Counted from the first letter of the stretch, positions 26,851 through 36,473 are shown. The stretch: DNA of 64,000 nucleotides from Anoxybacteroides voinovskiense (GCF_014196205.1 NZ_JACIDE010000001.1:186001-250000); one strand, 5' to 3'. Notes: generated by a model from the letters alone, not told the origin. Numbers and translations are program-made.

Positions 26851-27838
26851 ACACTATTTTTACAACGGTGCGACCGCGTAGCTGCCCTTTTAAAATGCGG
26901 GAAAGCGCTTCTGGTAGTTCATCAAGTGTAATTTCTTGCGTGATGAACGCAAGCTGCGCTGGCTTCAAATCGTTCGCCATACGCTCCCAAATCGTGCGGC
27001 GCAACTCCATCGGGCAATAGACCGAGTCGATGCCGAGCAAATTGACGCCGCGCAAAATAAACGGAAATACCGTCGTCGGCACATCGGTTCCTCCCGTCAA
27101 TCCGCTTACCGCGACCGAACCACCGTATTGAATGCGGCTTAATACGGTCGCAAGCGTTCGCCCGCCGACCGGGTCAACAGCCCCCGCCCAAAGTTGCTTG
27201 TCAAGCGGACGAATTTGGTCGAGGCAAACGTCGTTTCGCGAAAGAATTTCTTGCGCGCCAATCGTTCGCAAATAATCGTGTTCCGTTTCTTTCCCTGTGC
27301 TTGCTACAACGTGATACCCGCGCTTCGCTAACATCGCGACCGCTAAACTACCAACGCCGCCAGTTGCCCCAGTCACGAGCACACTTCCTTTTTCCGGAGA
27401 CAAGCCGTTTTCTTCTAAACGATGAATCGATAAAGCGGCGGTGAGTCCTGCTGTCCCTAACGCCATCGCTTCTTTTAACGTCAGCCCTTTCGGCAACGGG
27501 ACGATCCATTCTCCTGGAATGCGCGCATATTCGCTATATCCCCCAAAATGAGATACACCGATTTCATAGCTTGTCGCAATGACTTCGTCGCCTTCGCGAA
27601 AGCGCGGGTCTTTCGAAGAAACAACGACGCCCGCAAGATCAATTCCAGGCACAAACGGGTACGTTTTAACAATTTTCCCGTTCGGAATGCTCGCAAGGCC
27701 GTCTTTATAGTTGACGCTTGAGTAGGCAACTTGAATAACGACATCGCCCTCTGGAAGGTCGTCGAGCGAGAGTGTCTGCACATTTACCGTAAAATCGGTT
27801 TCTGTTTTATTGACAACCAATGCGCGGAATTCGTTCAT
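26849..27838 (-). CDS. YhdH/AcuI-type zinc-independent NADPH oxidoreductase
   Basis: This 329-residue medium-chain dehydrogenase/reductase lacks the structural zinc motif and matches the YhdH/YhfP group (quinone oxidoreductase or acrylyl-CoA reductase). The Rossmann motif is VTGATGGVGSLAVAM, and the family segment SSVNYKDGLA is near residue 40. ATG 27838 is preferred to the adjacent GTG 27841 because AAGGAGA lies 7 bases upstream. It is a single gene. An acrylyl-CoA reductase role is possible, but nothing in the neighbourhood confirms it. Confidence 0.88.
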   Translation of the reverse strand: MNEFRALVVNKTETDFTVNVQTLSLDDLPEGDVVIQVAYSSVNYKDGLASIPNGKIVKTYPFVPGIDLAGVVVSSKDPRFREGDEVIATSYEIGVSHFGGYSEYARIPGEWIVPLPKGLTLKEAMALGTAGLTAALSIHRLEENGLSPEKGSVLVTGATGGVGSLAVAMLAKRGYHVVASTGKETEHDYLRTIGAQEILSRNDVCLDQIRPLDKQLWAGAVDPVGGRTLATVLSRIQYGGSVAVSGLTGGTDVPTTVFPFILRGVNLLGIDSVYCPMELRRTIWERMANDLKPAQLAFITQEITLDELPEALSRILKGQLRGRTVVKIV

Positions 27839-27904
27839 CACTCATTCTCCTTTCTAGTTTTTTCTATTATTCTTTAACAATAGGCAAAAATCCTGCGATC
27901 GTTT

Positions 27905-28846
27905 TCATTCGTCGGTTGTATTTATAGACCCATTCGCAATTATATGTATCGTTTTTCCTGCCGAAACGGTAATGTTCCCTGCCCCGATGCTTTCTCCGTC
28001 CGCATGTAGCGGCAGTACGTCGTCGGCATCAATATGAATCTTTTTTCCAACAACCATTGTCACTTCTTTCATTTTCCGGTGTCCACCCCAAAATACGGTC
28101 ACAAATAATAGCAATATTTTCAAGCGCGAAACGTTATGTACGACAACAACGTCTAGCGCCCCATCGTCCGCTTTAGCAAACGGGGCTATTTTCATCCCTC
28201 CACCGTAGTAAGGGTGGTTCGCAATCGTGGCAAACCACGCGCGTTCAAACGTGTGACTTTTCCCGTCTACTTGTAAACGAATGCGCGTCGGTTGGTAGAA
28301 AAACAACTCTTTTACCAAATAAAACACGTAGACAAACTTCCCGAGAAAAAGTCGGTTGAAAAACGGTTTCCATTTGGAAGCGTTTACTTTTTGCGCGATG
28401 TGCGCATCAAACCCGCAGCCGATGTTGTTGACAAACTGTCCTTCGCTTATTTGCGAGCCGCCATATGTGCCGATGTCATAACGGGAAACTTTTGGATGAG
28501 ATAAAAGGTGGTGCAGCGCTTTTTCCGCATGGCGAGAAATATTTGTCCCGCGTGCGAAATCGTTTCCTGTCCCGGCAGGAATGTAGCCGATGACGACATT
28601 ATCGCTCGATTCAATGCCATTGATGATTTCATGAATCGTGCCATCCCCTCCTACCGCCACAATCATGACACGACCACTCTCCCGAGCCACCACTTGCCGC
28701 GCAAGCTTCACGCCATCCCCCGCTTTTGCCGTAAACAATACGTCATGCGGAATATTGCTGCTTTGAAGCAACTTCTCTAGTTTACGCCATACTTTTCGCG
28801 CCCGCCCATTTTTCGCAGCCGGATTGACGATAAAAATGAGTTTCAT
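27905..28846 (-). CDS. Diacylglycerol kinase-like lipid kinase (YegS/BmrU family)
   Basis: This 313-residue soluble lipid kinase has the DAGK catalytic signature GGDGT at residues 66-70 after an N-terminal FIVNPAAKNG segment, and a later IPAGTGNDFARG, all typical of the YegS/Rv2252/BmrU family. It phosphorylates diacylglycerol or a similar lipid with ATP. The frame is open further upstream to 28906, but ATG 28846 has AGGGGAAACT before it and starts at the conserved first strand. It is not clearly in an operon with the genes around it. Confidence 0.9.
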   Translation of the reverse strand: MKLIFIVNPAAKNGRARKVWRKLEKLLQSSNIPHDVLFTAKAGDGVKLARQVVARESGRVMIVAVGGDGTIHEIINGIESSDNVVIGYIPAGTGNDFARGTNISRHAEKALHHLLSHPKVSRYDIGTYGGSQISEGQFVNNIGCGFDAHIAQKVNASKWKPFFNRLFLGKFVYVFYLVKELFFYQPTRIRLQVDGKSHTFERAWFATIANHPYYGGGMKIAPFAKADDGALDVVVVHNVSRLKILLLFVTVFWGGHRKMKEVTMVVGKKIHIDADDVLPLHADGESIGAGNITVSAGKTIHIIANGSINTTDE

Positions 28847-28912
28847 AGTTTCCCCTGCTTTCACGTTTTCTAACTCTATTAAAATGGAAAAAAAGAAACA
28901 AAGCAAGCGCAG

Positions 28913-28944
28913 AAAAAGGACACCGTGTTAGGATGTCCTATTTT
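28913..28944 (-). terminator. Terminator after the IclR family gene
   Basis: AGGACA (28917-28922) pairs with TGTCCT (28934-28939); flanking A and T runs extend the stem. On the minus strand it ends in TTTTTC. It overlaps the last codons of the regulator gene. Confidence 0.7.
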
Positions 28945-29693
28945 TCTTTATACCCAAGCCTCGCAGAAAGTTGTTGGCCGATATAGCGCACGTGGGCGTG
29001 AAGCTGTTCGAGCCGCTCGTCTGTCATGCGGATGGTTGGGCCAGAGACGCTTACTGCCGCGATGACGTGTCCGGAATGGTCGAAAATCGGGACGGCGATG
29101 CAGCGAATCCCGTATTCATTTTCTTCTAAATCAAGCGCATAGCCATTTTGTCGCACAACAGCCAGTTGTTGTAAAAATGTTTCTTTGTCCGTGATCGTGT
29201 GTTCAGTATGTTTGGGCAGTCCTTTTCGCTCTAAAATATCCAGGACAACGTGCATCGGCAAATGGGCAAGAATCGCTTTGCCAACCGCTGTACAGTGCAT
29301 CGGTGCCCGCTTGCCAACTTTTGAATGCATGCGCAACGTTTCCGTTCCTTCAAGTTTTTCAATATAAATCACTTCCCCTTGGTCATAGACGACAAGGTGA
29401 ACGACTTCGTTCGTCGCTTTTTCTAACTCTCGCAAATACGGCTTTGCTTCGGAGCGTAAATCAATTGAGTCAAGCAATTTCGAGCTCATTTCAAGAAATT
29501 TATAGCCTAGTTTATACCGCTCTGTTTCCTCGTCTTGTTCTATATAGCCGTGCTGCACAAGCGTCGATAAAATGCGATATACCGAACTTTTATTAATATC
29601 CATTTGCTTAGCAATCTCGGTAACTCCTAGCCCATCTTTTTTGGAGCTGACAATGTCTATGATTCGCAACGCTCGGCTTACCGATTTTACCAT
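28938..29693 (-). CDS. IclR family transcriptional regulator
   Basis: This 251-residue regulator has the N-terminal winged helix (LGVTEIAKQMDINKSSVYRILSTLVQHGYIEQ) and the C-terminal effector domain (GKRAPMHCTAVGKAILAH, then AVSVSGPTIRMT) of the IclR family. A TTG at 29708 and an ATG at 29693 are both possible; I chose the ATG. It is close to malic enzyme, malate synthase G and the glycolate oxidase operon. Glyoxylate/glycolate control is a common IclR role, so it is a good candidate regulator of that module. Palindromes in its own leader suggest autoregulation. Confidence 0.88.
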   Translation of the reverse strand: MVKSVSRALRIIDIVSSKKDGLGVTEIAKQMDINKSSVYRILSTLVQHGYIEQDEETERYKLGYKFLEMSSKLLDSIDLRSEAKPYLRELEKATNEVVHLVVYDQGEVIYIEKLEGTETLRMHSKVGKRAPMHCTAVGKAILAHLPMHVVLDILERKGLPKHTEHTITDKETFLQQLAVVRQNGYALDLEENEYGIRCIAVPIFDHSGHVIAAVSVSGPTIRMTDERLEQLHAHVRYIGQQLSARLGYKEK

Positions 29694-29717
29694 ATTCTCT
29701 TTTTCCAAGTACGTTCA

Positions 29718-29776
29718 CGAAACTTGCGCAAGGGACTTTTAAACAAGGAGAGAAATTGCGCTTTACGCAAGTTTCG
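29718..29776. promoter_or_regulatory. Long inverted repeat and palindromes in the iclR leader
   Basis: CGAAACTTGCG (29718-29728) and CGCAAGTTTCG (29766-29776) are perfect 11-bp inverted repeats 37 bp apart. Each side also contains a shorter palindrome: CTTGCGCAAG (29723-29732) and TTGCG-N5-CGCAA (29756-29770). They lie just upstream of the regulator start and may be its own operators, or fold into a leader hairpin. An extended -10 element (TGCTATAAT, 29889-29897 on the minus strand) lies about 190 bases upstream. Confidence 0.5.
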
Positions 29777-29942
29777 CTTCCTCCTTTCTGTATGCGTATC
29801 AATCGGTGAAGAGATAACACAAGTTTTCAAGCCTTGGTCTGGTCAACACGAGGCATTCAGGCCCACGCTGCACCGCATCATGCCCTTTATTATAGCACAT
29901 TACTTACCGGGCATTCGACTGTTTCCCTAGTTCATCCCCTTC

Positions 29943-29998
29943 AAAGAACGTCAGCGGGCAAAGACAACTTGCCCGCCAAACATTTGTTGTTCAAAAAA
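29943..29998. repeat. Partial relative of the MITE-like element
   Basis: This stretch contains GCGGGCAA (29954-29961) and TTGCCCGC (29969-29976) in a hairpin with the same surroundings as the central palindrome of the element at 4520-4580 (a GAACG segment before it and CATT-TTGTTC after it). No terminal repeats were found. The rest of 29777-30066 has no gene I can support. Confidence 0.5.
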
Positions 29999-30066
29999 AA
30001 ACATTGAGACATGCCAAGAACGGTAAAAAGTGAAAAGTTGTGCTAACTTAGTTTCCTTCCATTTCC

Positions 30067-31257
30067 CTACAACGCTTTCGCTACTCGCGCAACGCCCGTT
30101 TCCATCGCCGCGCGTGCTACCGCGTCTGCGACAGCTTCGACCACACGCCGGTCGAGCGGATGTGGGATGACATATTCGCTCGTCAATTCGTCTGGGGCAA
30201 TTAAATTTGCAATGGCATATACCGCTGCCAATTTCATTTGTTCGTTAATTTCTGTCGCTCGTACCTTTAACGCCCCTTTAAAAATGCCTGGAAACGCAAG
30301 CACGTTATTGACTTGGTTTGGGAAATCAGATCGTCCGGTTCCAACCACCGCAGCGCCAGCCGCCTTCGCTGCCTCTGGCATAATTTCCGGAGTCGGATTA
30401 GCCATCGCAAATACAATCGCCCCTTCTTTCATCGACCGCACCATTTCTGGCGTCACTGCATGCGCAACTGACACGCCGATAAAGACATCCGCGTCTTTCA
30501 TCACCTCATGCAGCGTCCCTTGCATCCCGCTTTTGTTCGTTATTTCTGCCACCGCTTCTTTCATGGCGTTCATTCCGTGCGGTCGCCCTTTAAAAATCGC
30601 ACCTTTCGAGTCGCACATAACAATGTCGCCAGCCCCCATATAATGAAGCAGTTTCGTTACCGCAATGCCCGCTGCTCCTGCGCCGTTCACAACGATGCGG
30701 CAATCTTCTAGCCGTTTGTCCACCACTTTTAGCGCATTCAAAAGCCCTGCAGCGGTGACAATTGCCGTGCCGTGCTGGTCGTCATGAAATACGGGAATGT
30801 TCATTTCCTTTTTTAATTTTTCTTCAATAATAAAACAATTCGGTGCTGCAATATCTTCTAAATTAATCCCGCCGAACGTCGGCTCGAGCGCTTTGACGAT
30901 TTGAACGATTTGTTCAGGGTCGCTCGTATTGACGCAAAGCGGCACAGCATCAATCCCTGCAAATGCTTTAAATAGCGCAGCTTTTCCTTCCATCACTGGC
31001 AGCGATGCTTCCGCGCCGATATTTCCTAATCCTAATACCGCCGACCCGTCCGACACAACGGCGACAAAATTCCCTTTCATCGTATAGTGGTAAATGCTCT
31101 CCGGATGTTCGCAAATCGCTTTGCACGGCTCTGCTACCCCCGGGGAATAAGCTAAACTTAAATCTCTTGCGTTTTCGAGCGGTACTTTGACATGAATGCT
31201 CAATTTTCCTTTCGCTTGGTGATGAAGCGCTAACGATTGTTCCCGAAGGTTTTGCAT
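30067..31257 (-). CDS. NAD(P)-dependent malic enzyme
   Basis: This 396-residue enzyme oxidatively decarboxylates L-malate to pyruvate. It matches the short bacterial malic enzyme type (Bacillus YtsJ-like), with LAYSPGVAEPC near residue 35, the metal/substrate region NIPVFHDDQHGTAIVTAAG and a Rossmann GAGAAGIA. It lies downstream of malate synthase G on the same strand, 160 bp away and beyond a terminator-like hairpin. In that setting it would convert malate made from glyoxylate to pyruvate. Cofactor preference cannot be decided from sequence. The start codon follows an unusual leader hairpin. Confidence 0.93.
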   Translation of the reverse strand: MQNLREQSLALHHQAKGKLSIHVKVPLENARDLSLAYSPGVAEPCKAICEHPESIYHYTMKGNFVAVVSDGSAVLGLGNIGAEASLPVMEGKAALFKAFAGIDAVPLCVNTSDPEQIVQIVKALEPTFGGINLEDIAAPNCFIIEEKLKKEMNIPVFHDDQHGTAIVTAAGLLNALKVVDKRLEDCRIVVNGAGAAGIAVTKLLHYMGAGDIVMCDSKGAIFKGRPHGMNAMKEAVAEITNKSGMQGTLHEVMKDADVFIGVSVAHAVTPEMVRSMKEGAIVFAMANPTPEIMPEAAKAAGAAVVGTGRSDFPNQVNNVLAFPGIFKGALKVRATEINEQMKLAAVYAIANLIAPDELTSEYVIPHPLDRRVVEAVADAVARAAMETGVARVAKAL

Positions 31258-31308
31258 AGCCTGACCTAGTTACTGCTAACGATATGTAACTAGGGTTTAC
31301 ACCTCCTC
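31258..31308 (-). promoter_or_regulatory. Hairpin between the Shine-Dalgarno site and start codon of malic enzyme
   Basis: On the minus strand a strong Shine-Dalgarno GAGGAGGT (31301-31308) lies 43 bases before the ATG, with a perfect 9-bp stem (CCTAGTTAC / GTAACTAGG, 31265-31273 and 31286-31294) between them. An in-frame stop in the hairpin excludes an upstream start. Folding of the hairpin would bring the site to about 13 bases from the ATG, so it may control or enable initiation. Confidence 0.55.
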
Positions 31309-31380
31309 TTTTTTCTTTTATTATATCTGAATATTCTGACATATCAAGTGTTAGGAAAGAAACCGTTTTGTTTGTTCGCA

Positions 31381-31412
31381 AAATGGGCATTCCGTTTATA
31401 GAATGCCCATTT
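31381..31412. terminator. Terminator-like stem-loop after malate synthase
   Basis: AAATGGGCATTC (31381-31392) and GAATGCCCATTT (31401-31412) form a perfect 12-bp stem with an 8-nt loop, just downstream of the malate synthase stop. The T-run on the minus strand is short, so read-through into malic enzyme is possible. Confidence 0.75.
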
Positions 31413-31421
31413 TACGTGTCA

Positions 31422-33602
31422 TTATTTCACCGCAGCGAATTTTGCTTTTGCTTCGAGGCGGCGACGATGCAAAATTGGTTCGGTGTAGCCGTTTGGTTGT
31501 TCATATCCTTTAAAGACTAGATCGCATGCCGCTTGGAACGCGACCGAGTTGTCATAATCTGGCGCCATCGGACGATACGCTGGGTCGCCAGCGTTTTGTT
31601 CGTCTACGACTTTTGCCATTCGCTTCAATGTTTCTAGCACTTGCTCTTTTGTGCAAATGCCGTGATGTAGCCAATTGGCGATATGCTGGCTAGAGATACG
31701 TAACGTTGCTCGGTCTTCCATTAAGCCGATATTGTTAATATCCGGAACTTTCGAGCAGCCAATGCCTTGGTCAATCCAACGAACGACATAGCCGAGAATG
31801 CCTTGCGCGTTATTATCAAGCTCTTGTTGGATTTCTTCCGGTGTCCATTGTGGGTTAGTAGCAACCGGAATTTGCAAAATATCGTCGCGGTAGTCTTTTT
31901 TCTCTTTTCGCAACTCTGCTTGCACGCTTGCAACGTCGATTTGGTGATAGTGAAGCGCATGCAACGTTGCGGCAGTTGGCGAAGGAACCCATGCGGTATT
32001 GGCGCCTGCTTTTAATTGCCCCCCCTTTTGTTTGAGCATCTCTGCCATCAAGTCTGGCATTGCCCACATTCCTTTTCCGATTTGCGCGCGACCTTGGAAA
32101 CCAGTAGAAAGCCCTGTCGTGACATTCGATTTTTCATAGCCTTGTAGCCATGTCGAAAACTTCATCTCATTTTTCCGAATCATCGGGCCTGCTTCCATCG
32201 ATGTATGAATTTCGTCGCCCGTCCGATCGAGGAAGCCGGTGTTAATGAATACGATTCGATCTTTTACTTGGTAGATACAGTTTTTCAAGTTAAGCGTCGT
32301 GCGCCGCTCTTCGTCCATTACCCCGATTTTAATCGTATTCCGTTGCAAGCCAATCATATCTTCGACGCGGTCAAATAGCTCGTTGGCAAACGCAACCTCT
32401 TCTGAACCGTGCATTTTCGGTTTGACGATATAAATCGAGCCTTTGCGCGAATTTGGATAACGACCGTTGCCAAGCAACGAATGTTTCATAATTAAGCTTG
32501 TTACGACCGCATCGAGTATTCCTTCATATACTTCTTCGCCGTTTTCATCCAAAATCGTATTGTTTGTCATTAAATGACCGACGTTGCGGACGAACATAAG
32601 CGAACGGCCTGGGAGCGTTACGTCTTCTCCCGTTGGCGATTTGTACGTACGGTCTGGATTTAATCCGCGCGTTAATGTTTTGTTTCCTTTTACAAACGTT
32701 GCGGTTAAGTCTCCTTTGACTAAGCCGAGCAAGTTACGATATACAAGCACTTTATCTTCCGCATCCACCGCAGCGACCGAATCTTCGCAATCCATAATCG
32801 TCGTAAGCGCCGCTTCTAAATAAATGTCTTTAATACCTGCCTCGTCTGTTTTCCCGATTGGGTGCGTACGGTCGATTTGGATTTCGATGTGAAGCCCGTT
32901 ATTTTTTAATAAAATTGCCGATGGCTCTTCTGCGCTTCCTTGATAACCGACAAATTTTGTTTCGTCTTGCAACGTGGTCGGCTTGCCATCTCGAACAGTC
33001 ACGACCAATTTTCCATCAATGACCGCATATTTCACTGCATCTTTATGAGAATAGCCGTTTAGCGGCACCGCTTCATCTAAAAACTCGCGCGCGTACGCGA
33101 TGACTTTTGCTCCGCGGATTGGATTATACGCATTGCCGCGTTCCGCTCCGTCTTCTTCGCTAATAGCGTCCGTTCCATAAAGCGCATCATATAGGCTTCC
33201 CCAGCGGGCGTTCGCTGCATTAAGGGCATAGCGGGCGTTCGTTACTGGCACGACAAGCTGCGGACCAGCCTGGACGGCAATTTCGTCATCGACATTTTCC
33301 GTCGTGATGGTGAAATCGTCCACTTCTGGCTCTAAATAGCCGATGTCGGTTAAAAACGCTTTATATTCTTCAAGGTTCACGTTACCGCGATGCGTCCGAT
33401 GCCAATCATTTAGCTTTTCTTGTAGTTCGTCGCGCCGCGCAAGCAACGCTTTATTTTTTGGCGTTAATTCTTTCACTAATGCTTCTAAATCTGCCCAAAA
33501 TTTCTCGCGGTCGACCCCGCTATTTGGGATTACTTCTTTGTTCATAAACTCATAAAATAGCTCAGCGACTTGAAGATTTCCTACTTTTACGTACGTAGAC
33601 AT
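31422..33602 (-). CDS. glcB: Malate synthase G
   Basis: This 726-residue enzyme condenses glyoxylate with acetyl-CoA to form malate. The length and segments such as [31 protein letters not shown], the catalytic-region [12 protein letters not shown] and [10 protein letters not shown] identify the monomeric G form rather than the shorter A form linked to isocitrate lyase. It follows glcD on the same strand with a 105-bp gap that contains a GAAAC-N3-GTTTC motif shared with the glcE promoter. It handles the glyoxylate produced by glycolate oxidase. Confidence 0.96.
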   Translation of the reverse strand: MSTYVKVGNLQVAELFYEFMNKEVIPNSGVDREKFWADLEALVKELTPKNKALLARRDELQEKLNDWHRTHRGNVNLEEYKAFLTDIGYLEPEVDDFTITTENVDDEIAVQAGPQLVVPVTNARYALNAANARWGSLYDALYGTDAISEEDGAERGNAYNPIRGAKVIAYAREFLDEAVPLNGYSHKDAVKYAVIDGKLVVTVRDGKPTTLQDETKFVGYQGSAEEPSAILLKNNGLHIEIQIDRTHPIGKTDEAGIKDIYLEAALTTIMDCEDSVAAVDAEDKVLVYRNLLGLVKGDLTATFVKGNKTLTRGLNPDRTYKSPTGEDVTLPGRSLMFVRNVGHLMTNNTILDENGEEVYEGILDAVVTSLIMKHSLLGNGRYPNSRKGSIYIVKPKMHGSEEVAFANELFDRVEDMIGLQRNTIKIGVMDEERRTTLNLKNCIYQVKDRIVFINTGFLDRTGDEIHTSMEAGPMIRKNEMKFSTWLQGYEKSNVTTGLSTGFQGRAQIGKGMWAMPDLMAEMLKQKGGQLKAGANTAWVPSPTAATLHALHYHQIDVASVQAELRKEKKDYRDDILQIPVATNPQWTPEEIQQELDNNAQGILGYVVRWIDQGIGCSKVPDINNIGLMEDRATLRISSQHIANWLHHGICTKEQVLETLKRMAKVVDEQNAGDPAYRPMAPDYDNSVAFQAACDLVFKGYEQPNGYTEPILHRRRLEAKAKFAAVK

Positions 33603-33621
33603 CCCTTTTCCCCTTCCTTTT

Positions 33622-33650
33622 GTTTGCTATTACGAAACAATGTTTCTTAA
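33622..33650. promoter_or_regulatory. Shared operator-like motif upstream of glcB
   Basis: The palindrome GAAACAATGTTTC (33634-33646) is preceded by GTTTG and followed by TTA. The 29-bp region matches the glcE upstream site at about 23 positions. The form GAAAC-N3-GTTTC resembles sites of KdgR-like IclR family proteins. Confidence 0.6.
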
Positions 33651-33707
33651 TTATTTACCAAAATCATATCATGTGACGGGAGCCATTTCAATTATTTTCT
33701 GACGATT

Positions 33708-35141
33708 CTATGCCCTTTTTACTTCCACACAGCGCCCTGGTGTCGGGAATAGCTTTCCAGCGTTCAACAAGTTTTTTCGGTTAAACACGTCGCGAATATT
33801 CGTCTGGGCGGTTATTTCTTCGTCTGTGAAAATAAAGCGCATTTCTTCTTTTTTCTCGATGCCGACCCCGTGTTCTCCAGTAATCGAACCGCCAACTGCC
33901 GCACACGCCTGCAAGCATTCGCTTCCCGCTGCGAGCGCTTTTTCTGTTTCCCCCGGTTTTTCTGAATCAAACAATACGAGCGGATGTAAATTTCCGTCTC
34001 CAGCGTGGAAAATATTTGCGATTCGTAAACCGTATTTTTCGCTAATTTGTTGGATTTGCTGCAATACTTCCGGCAGTTTGCTGCGCGGAATGACCCCGTC
34101 TTGCACTAAATAGTCTGGAGAAATCGCTCCCATCGCTCCAAATCCAGTCTTTCGGTTCGCCCACCATTTCGCTCGCTCTTGCTCGTCTTGTGCCACTTTC
34201 ACTTCCCGGACGTTTCGCGTACGGCAAATGTGCAAAATCTCCTCAATCTGTTCGTCAATCCCTGCCGAAATACCGTCTACTTCTATCAATAGCAATGCTT
34301 CAATATCGTTCGGATGGCCGACAGGAAACGCTGCCGCTTCGACCGCTTCAATCGCGGTTTGGTCCATCATTTCTAAAGCAGCGGGAACGATTCCTGCAGA
34401 AATGATGTCGGAAACGGTTTGGCTTGCATCGTTAACACGGTCAAAATAGGCAAGCACCGTTTGTTTTGCCTCGGGGCTTTTCAAAATGCGCACCGTAATT
34501 TTTGTCACGATTCCTAACGTTCCTTCAGAGCCCGTCAATAACCCAAGCAAATCATACCCCGGTGGGTCAAGGATGCCATTTTCGCCAATTTCAATCATTT
34601 CTCCGTTCGGAAGGACAACTTCTAGTCCTAAAATATGGTTTGTCGTCACTCCGTACTTTAAGCAATGGGCTCCTCCTGCATTTTCCGCCACGTTTCCACC
34701 GATCGTGCAACAATATTGACTTGAAGGGTCAGGCGCGTAATAATAGCCGCGATTAGCAACCGAGTTCGTGAGTTTTAAATTGACAAACCCTGGCTCCACG
34801 ACCGCACGGCGGTTTTCTAAATCGACGCTAATTAAGCGTTTCATCCGCACTAAACTAATGACGACTTCTCCGTTTAGCGGAATCGCTCCCCCACTCAGCC
34901 CTGTGCCAGCACCACGGGCAAGAAATGGAAGGTCGTGTTCGTGGCAATATTTTACGACCGCTGCTACTTCTGCCGTATGTTTCGGAAACACGACCGCTTT
35001 TGGCAAATGACGATGCACGGTAAATCCGTCGCAATCGTAAGCAATTAAATCTTCTTTTCTATATAAAATCGCCTCTTCGCCAACGATCTGAGCGAGCGCC
35101 TGAATGTGCGGGTCATTCGTGTAAAGCGCCTTTTTTCTCAT
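33708..35141 (-). CDS. glcD: Glycolate oxidase FAD-binding subunit GlcD
   Basis: This 477-residue FAD-binding protein oxidises glycolate to glyoxylate, or a related 2-hydroxyacid. It has the PCMH FAD fold (LPFLARGAGTGLSGGAIPLNG, and a CTIGGNVAENAGGAHCLKYG loop) and the C-terminal oxidase fold with FHAGDGNLHP and GEHGVG. Two starts are possible; ATG 35141 overlaps the glcF stop (ATGA) and is preferred to 35150. D-lactate dehydrogenases are close relatives, but the glcE-glcF partners and malate synthase G favour glycolate. Confidence 0.93.
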   Translation of the reverse strand: MRKKALYTNDPHIQALAQIVGEEAILYRKEDLIAYDCDGFTVHRHLPKAVVFPKHTAEVAAVVKYCHEHDLPFLARGAGTGLSGGAIPLNGEVVISLVRMKRLISVDLENRRAVVEPGFVNLKLTNSVANRGYYYAPDPSSQYCCTIGGNVAENAGGAHCLKYGVTTNHILGLEVVLPNGEMIEIGENGILDPPGYDLLGLLTGSEGTLGIVTKITVRILKSPEAKQTVLAYFDRVNDASQTVSDIISAGIVPAALEMMDQTAIEAVEAAAFPVGHPNDIEALLLIEVDGISAGIDEQIEEILHICRTRNVREVKVAQDEQERAKWWANRKTGFGAMGAISPDYLVQDGVIPRSKLPEVLQQIQQISEKYGLRIANIFHAGDGNLHPLVLFDSEKPGETEKALAAGSECLQACAAVGGSITGEHGVGIEKKEEMRFIFTDEEITAQTNIRDVFNRKNLLNAGKLFPTPGRCVEVKRA

Positions 35142-36472
35142 GTTCGCCATTCCTTTCCATTTTCTTTTTGATACGCCCAGTCTAGTAGTTGAACGGTGTG
35201 CACGATTTTTTCGTTTCGGCCATGTTTTAATACCCCGATCGCCATTTGCAACATACAGCCTGGGTTTCCCATCGAAATGATTTCTACTTCGTTCGGGATG
35301 TTTTCCATTTTACTTTGTAACACGGCTTGTGCCATTTCTGGATGGGTGATGTTGTAAATACCAGCGCTGCCACAACAGCGGTCGGCATTTGGCATTTCTA
35401 CTAATTCTACTCCTGGGATGCTTGCTAAAATAGCGCGCGGCTCTTGGCGAATGCCTTGACCGTGTGCTAAGTGACAGGCATCGTGGTACGTGATGCGCAT
35501 CGCTAACTCCGCTTTCGGACGTTCGTATCCTGTGTCGTAAAGGTATTTAGAGATATCTTCTACTTTTTCGGAAAATTGTGTTGCTTTTTCGTGCCAGACT
35601 GGATCGTCGCGGAATAATTCCGGATATTCTTTTAGCATACAGCCACAACCGGCCGCGTTGACCACTACACGCTCCACGTCTTGAAACGCCTCAATGTTTT
35701 GTTTCGCAAGCATTTTTCCTGTTTCTTTATCTCCCGCATGCACATGTAACGCCCCGCAGCACGTTTGTGTCGGTGGGATGACAACGTCGTTGCCGTTATA
35801 AGTTAACACACGAATCGTTGCTTCGTTGATGTCACTAAACATTACATCCATAACGCAACCAGTAAGCAAAGCAACCGTACGTTTCGTTTCTCCTTTTGCT
35901 TTAACGAGCGAATGCTTATATTTTTTGCGAACAGGTTCACCGACCGCTGGCAACACCGCTTCCATTTCCGCCAAATGGTCTGGAAACAAGCGAAGCAGTC
36001 CTGTTTGGCGCACGAGTTTTTGCAGTCCGCTTTTTTGGTAGAGTTTGAGTAACCTTCCTAGCGCTTGCAAGCGTGACGGATGCGGGAAAATTCCTTGCAA
36101 GAACAATTTGCTGATGAACGCTTTCGTGCCGGTCAACGGAATGGCTTGGCGAATTTGCCAGCGCACTTCTTCGATTAGCCCGCCAACATCGACGTCCGCA
36201 GGGCAAGCGGTCGTGCATGCGCGGCAATCAAGACAGGCAAAAATCGGATCAATAAAATCTTCAGTAATCTCCAATTTTCCTTCCGCTACCGCTTTCATCA
36301 AGTGCACCCGCCCGCGCGGCGAATGTTGTTCTTGTCCCGTCTGTTCATACGTCGGACACGATTCTAAGCACATCCCGCAATGTACGCAATCCGCCCATTT
36401 ATTTGGGTCCGGTAAATCGCCCCAACGATAGTTTCCTAGTGTTTTTGCTTGGTTTTGTCCAGTACTGTTCAT
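35138..36472 (-). CDS. glcF: Glycolate oxidase iron-sulfur subunit GlcF
   Basis: This 444-residue protein has two [4Fe-4S] motifs at its N-terminus (CVHCGMCLESCPTY and CLDCRACTTACPADV) and two cysteine-rich CCG domains (GCVMDVMF...TCCGALHVHAG, and YHDACHLAHG...RCCGSAGIYN). It passes electrons from the flavin subunits to the membrane quinone pool. It starts 1 bp after glcE and overlaps glcD by 4 bp, so the three genes are translationally coupled. Confidence 0.94.
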   Translation of the reverse strand: MNSTGQNQAKTLGNYRWGDLPDPNKWADCVHCGMCLESCPTYEQTGQEQHSPRGRVHLMKAVAEGKLEITEDFIDPIFACLDCRACTTACPADVDVGGLIEEVRWQIRQAIPLTGTKAFISKLFLQGIFPHPSRLQALGRLLKLYQKSGLQKLVRQTGLLRLFPDHLAEMEAVLPAVGEPVRKKYKHSLVKAKGETKRTVALLTGCVMDVMFSDINEATIRVLTYNGNDVVIPPTQTCCGALHVHAGDKETGKMLAKQNIEAFQDVERVVVNAAGCGCMLKEYPELFRDDPVWHEKATQFSEKVEDISKYLYDTGYERPKAELAMRITYHDACHLAHGQGIRQEPRAILASIPGVELVEMPNADRCCGSAGIYNITHPEMAQAVLQSKMENIPNEVEIISMGNPGCMLQMAIGVLKHGRNEKIVHTVQLLDWAYQKENGKEWRT

Positions 36473-36473
36473 C

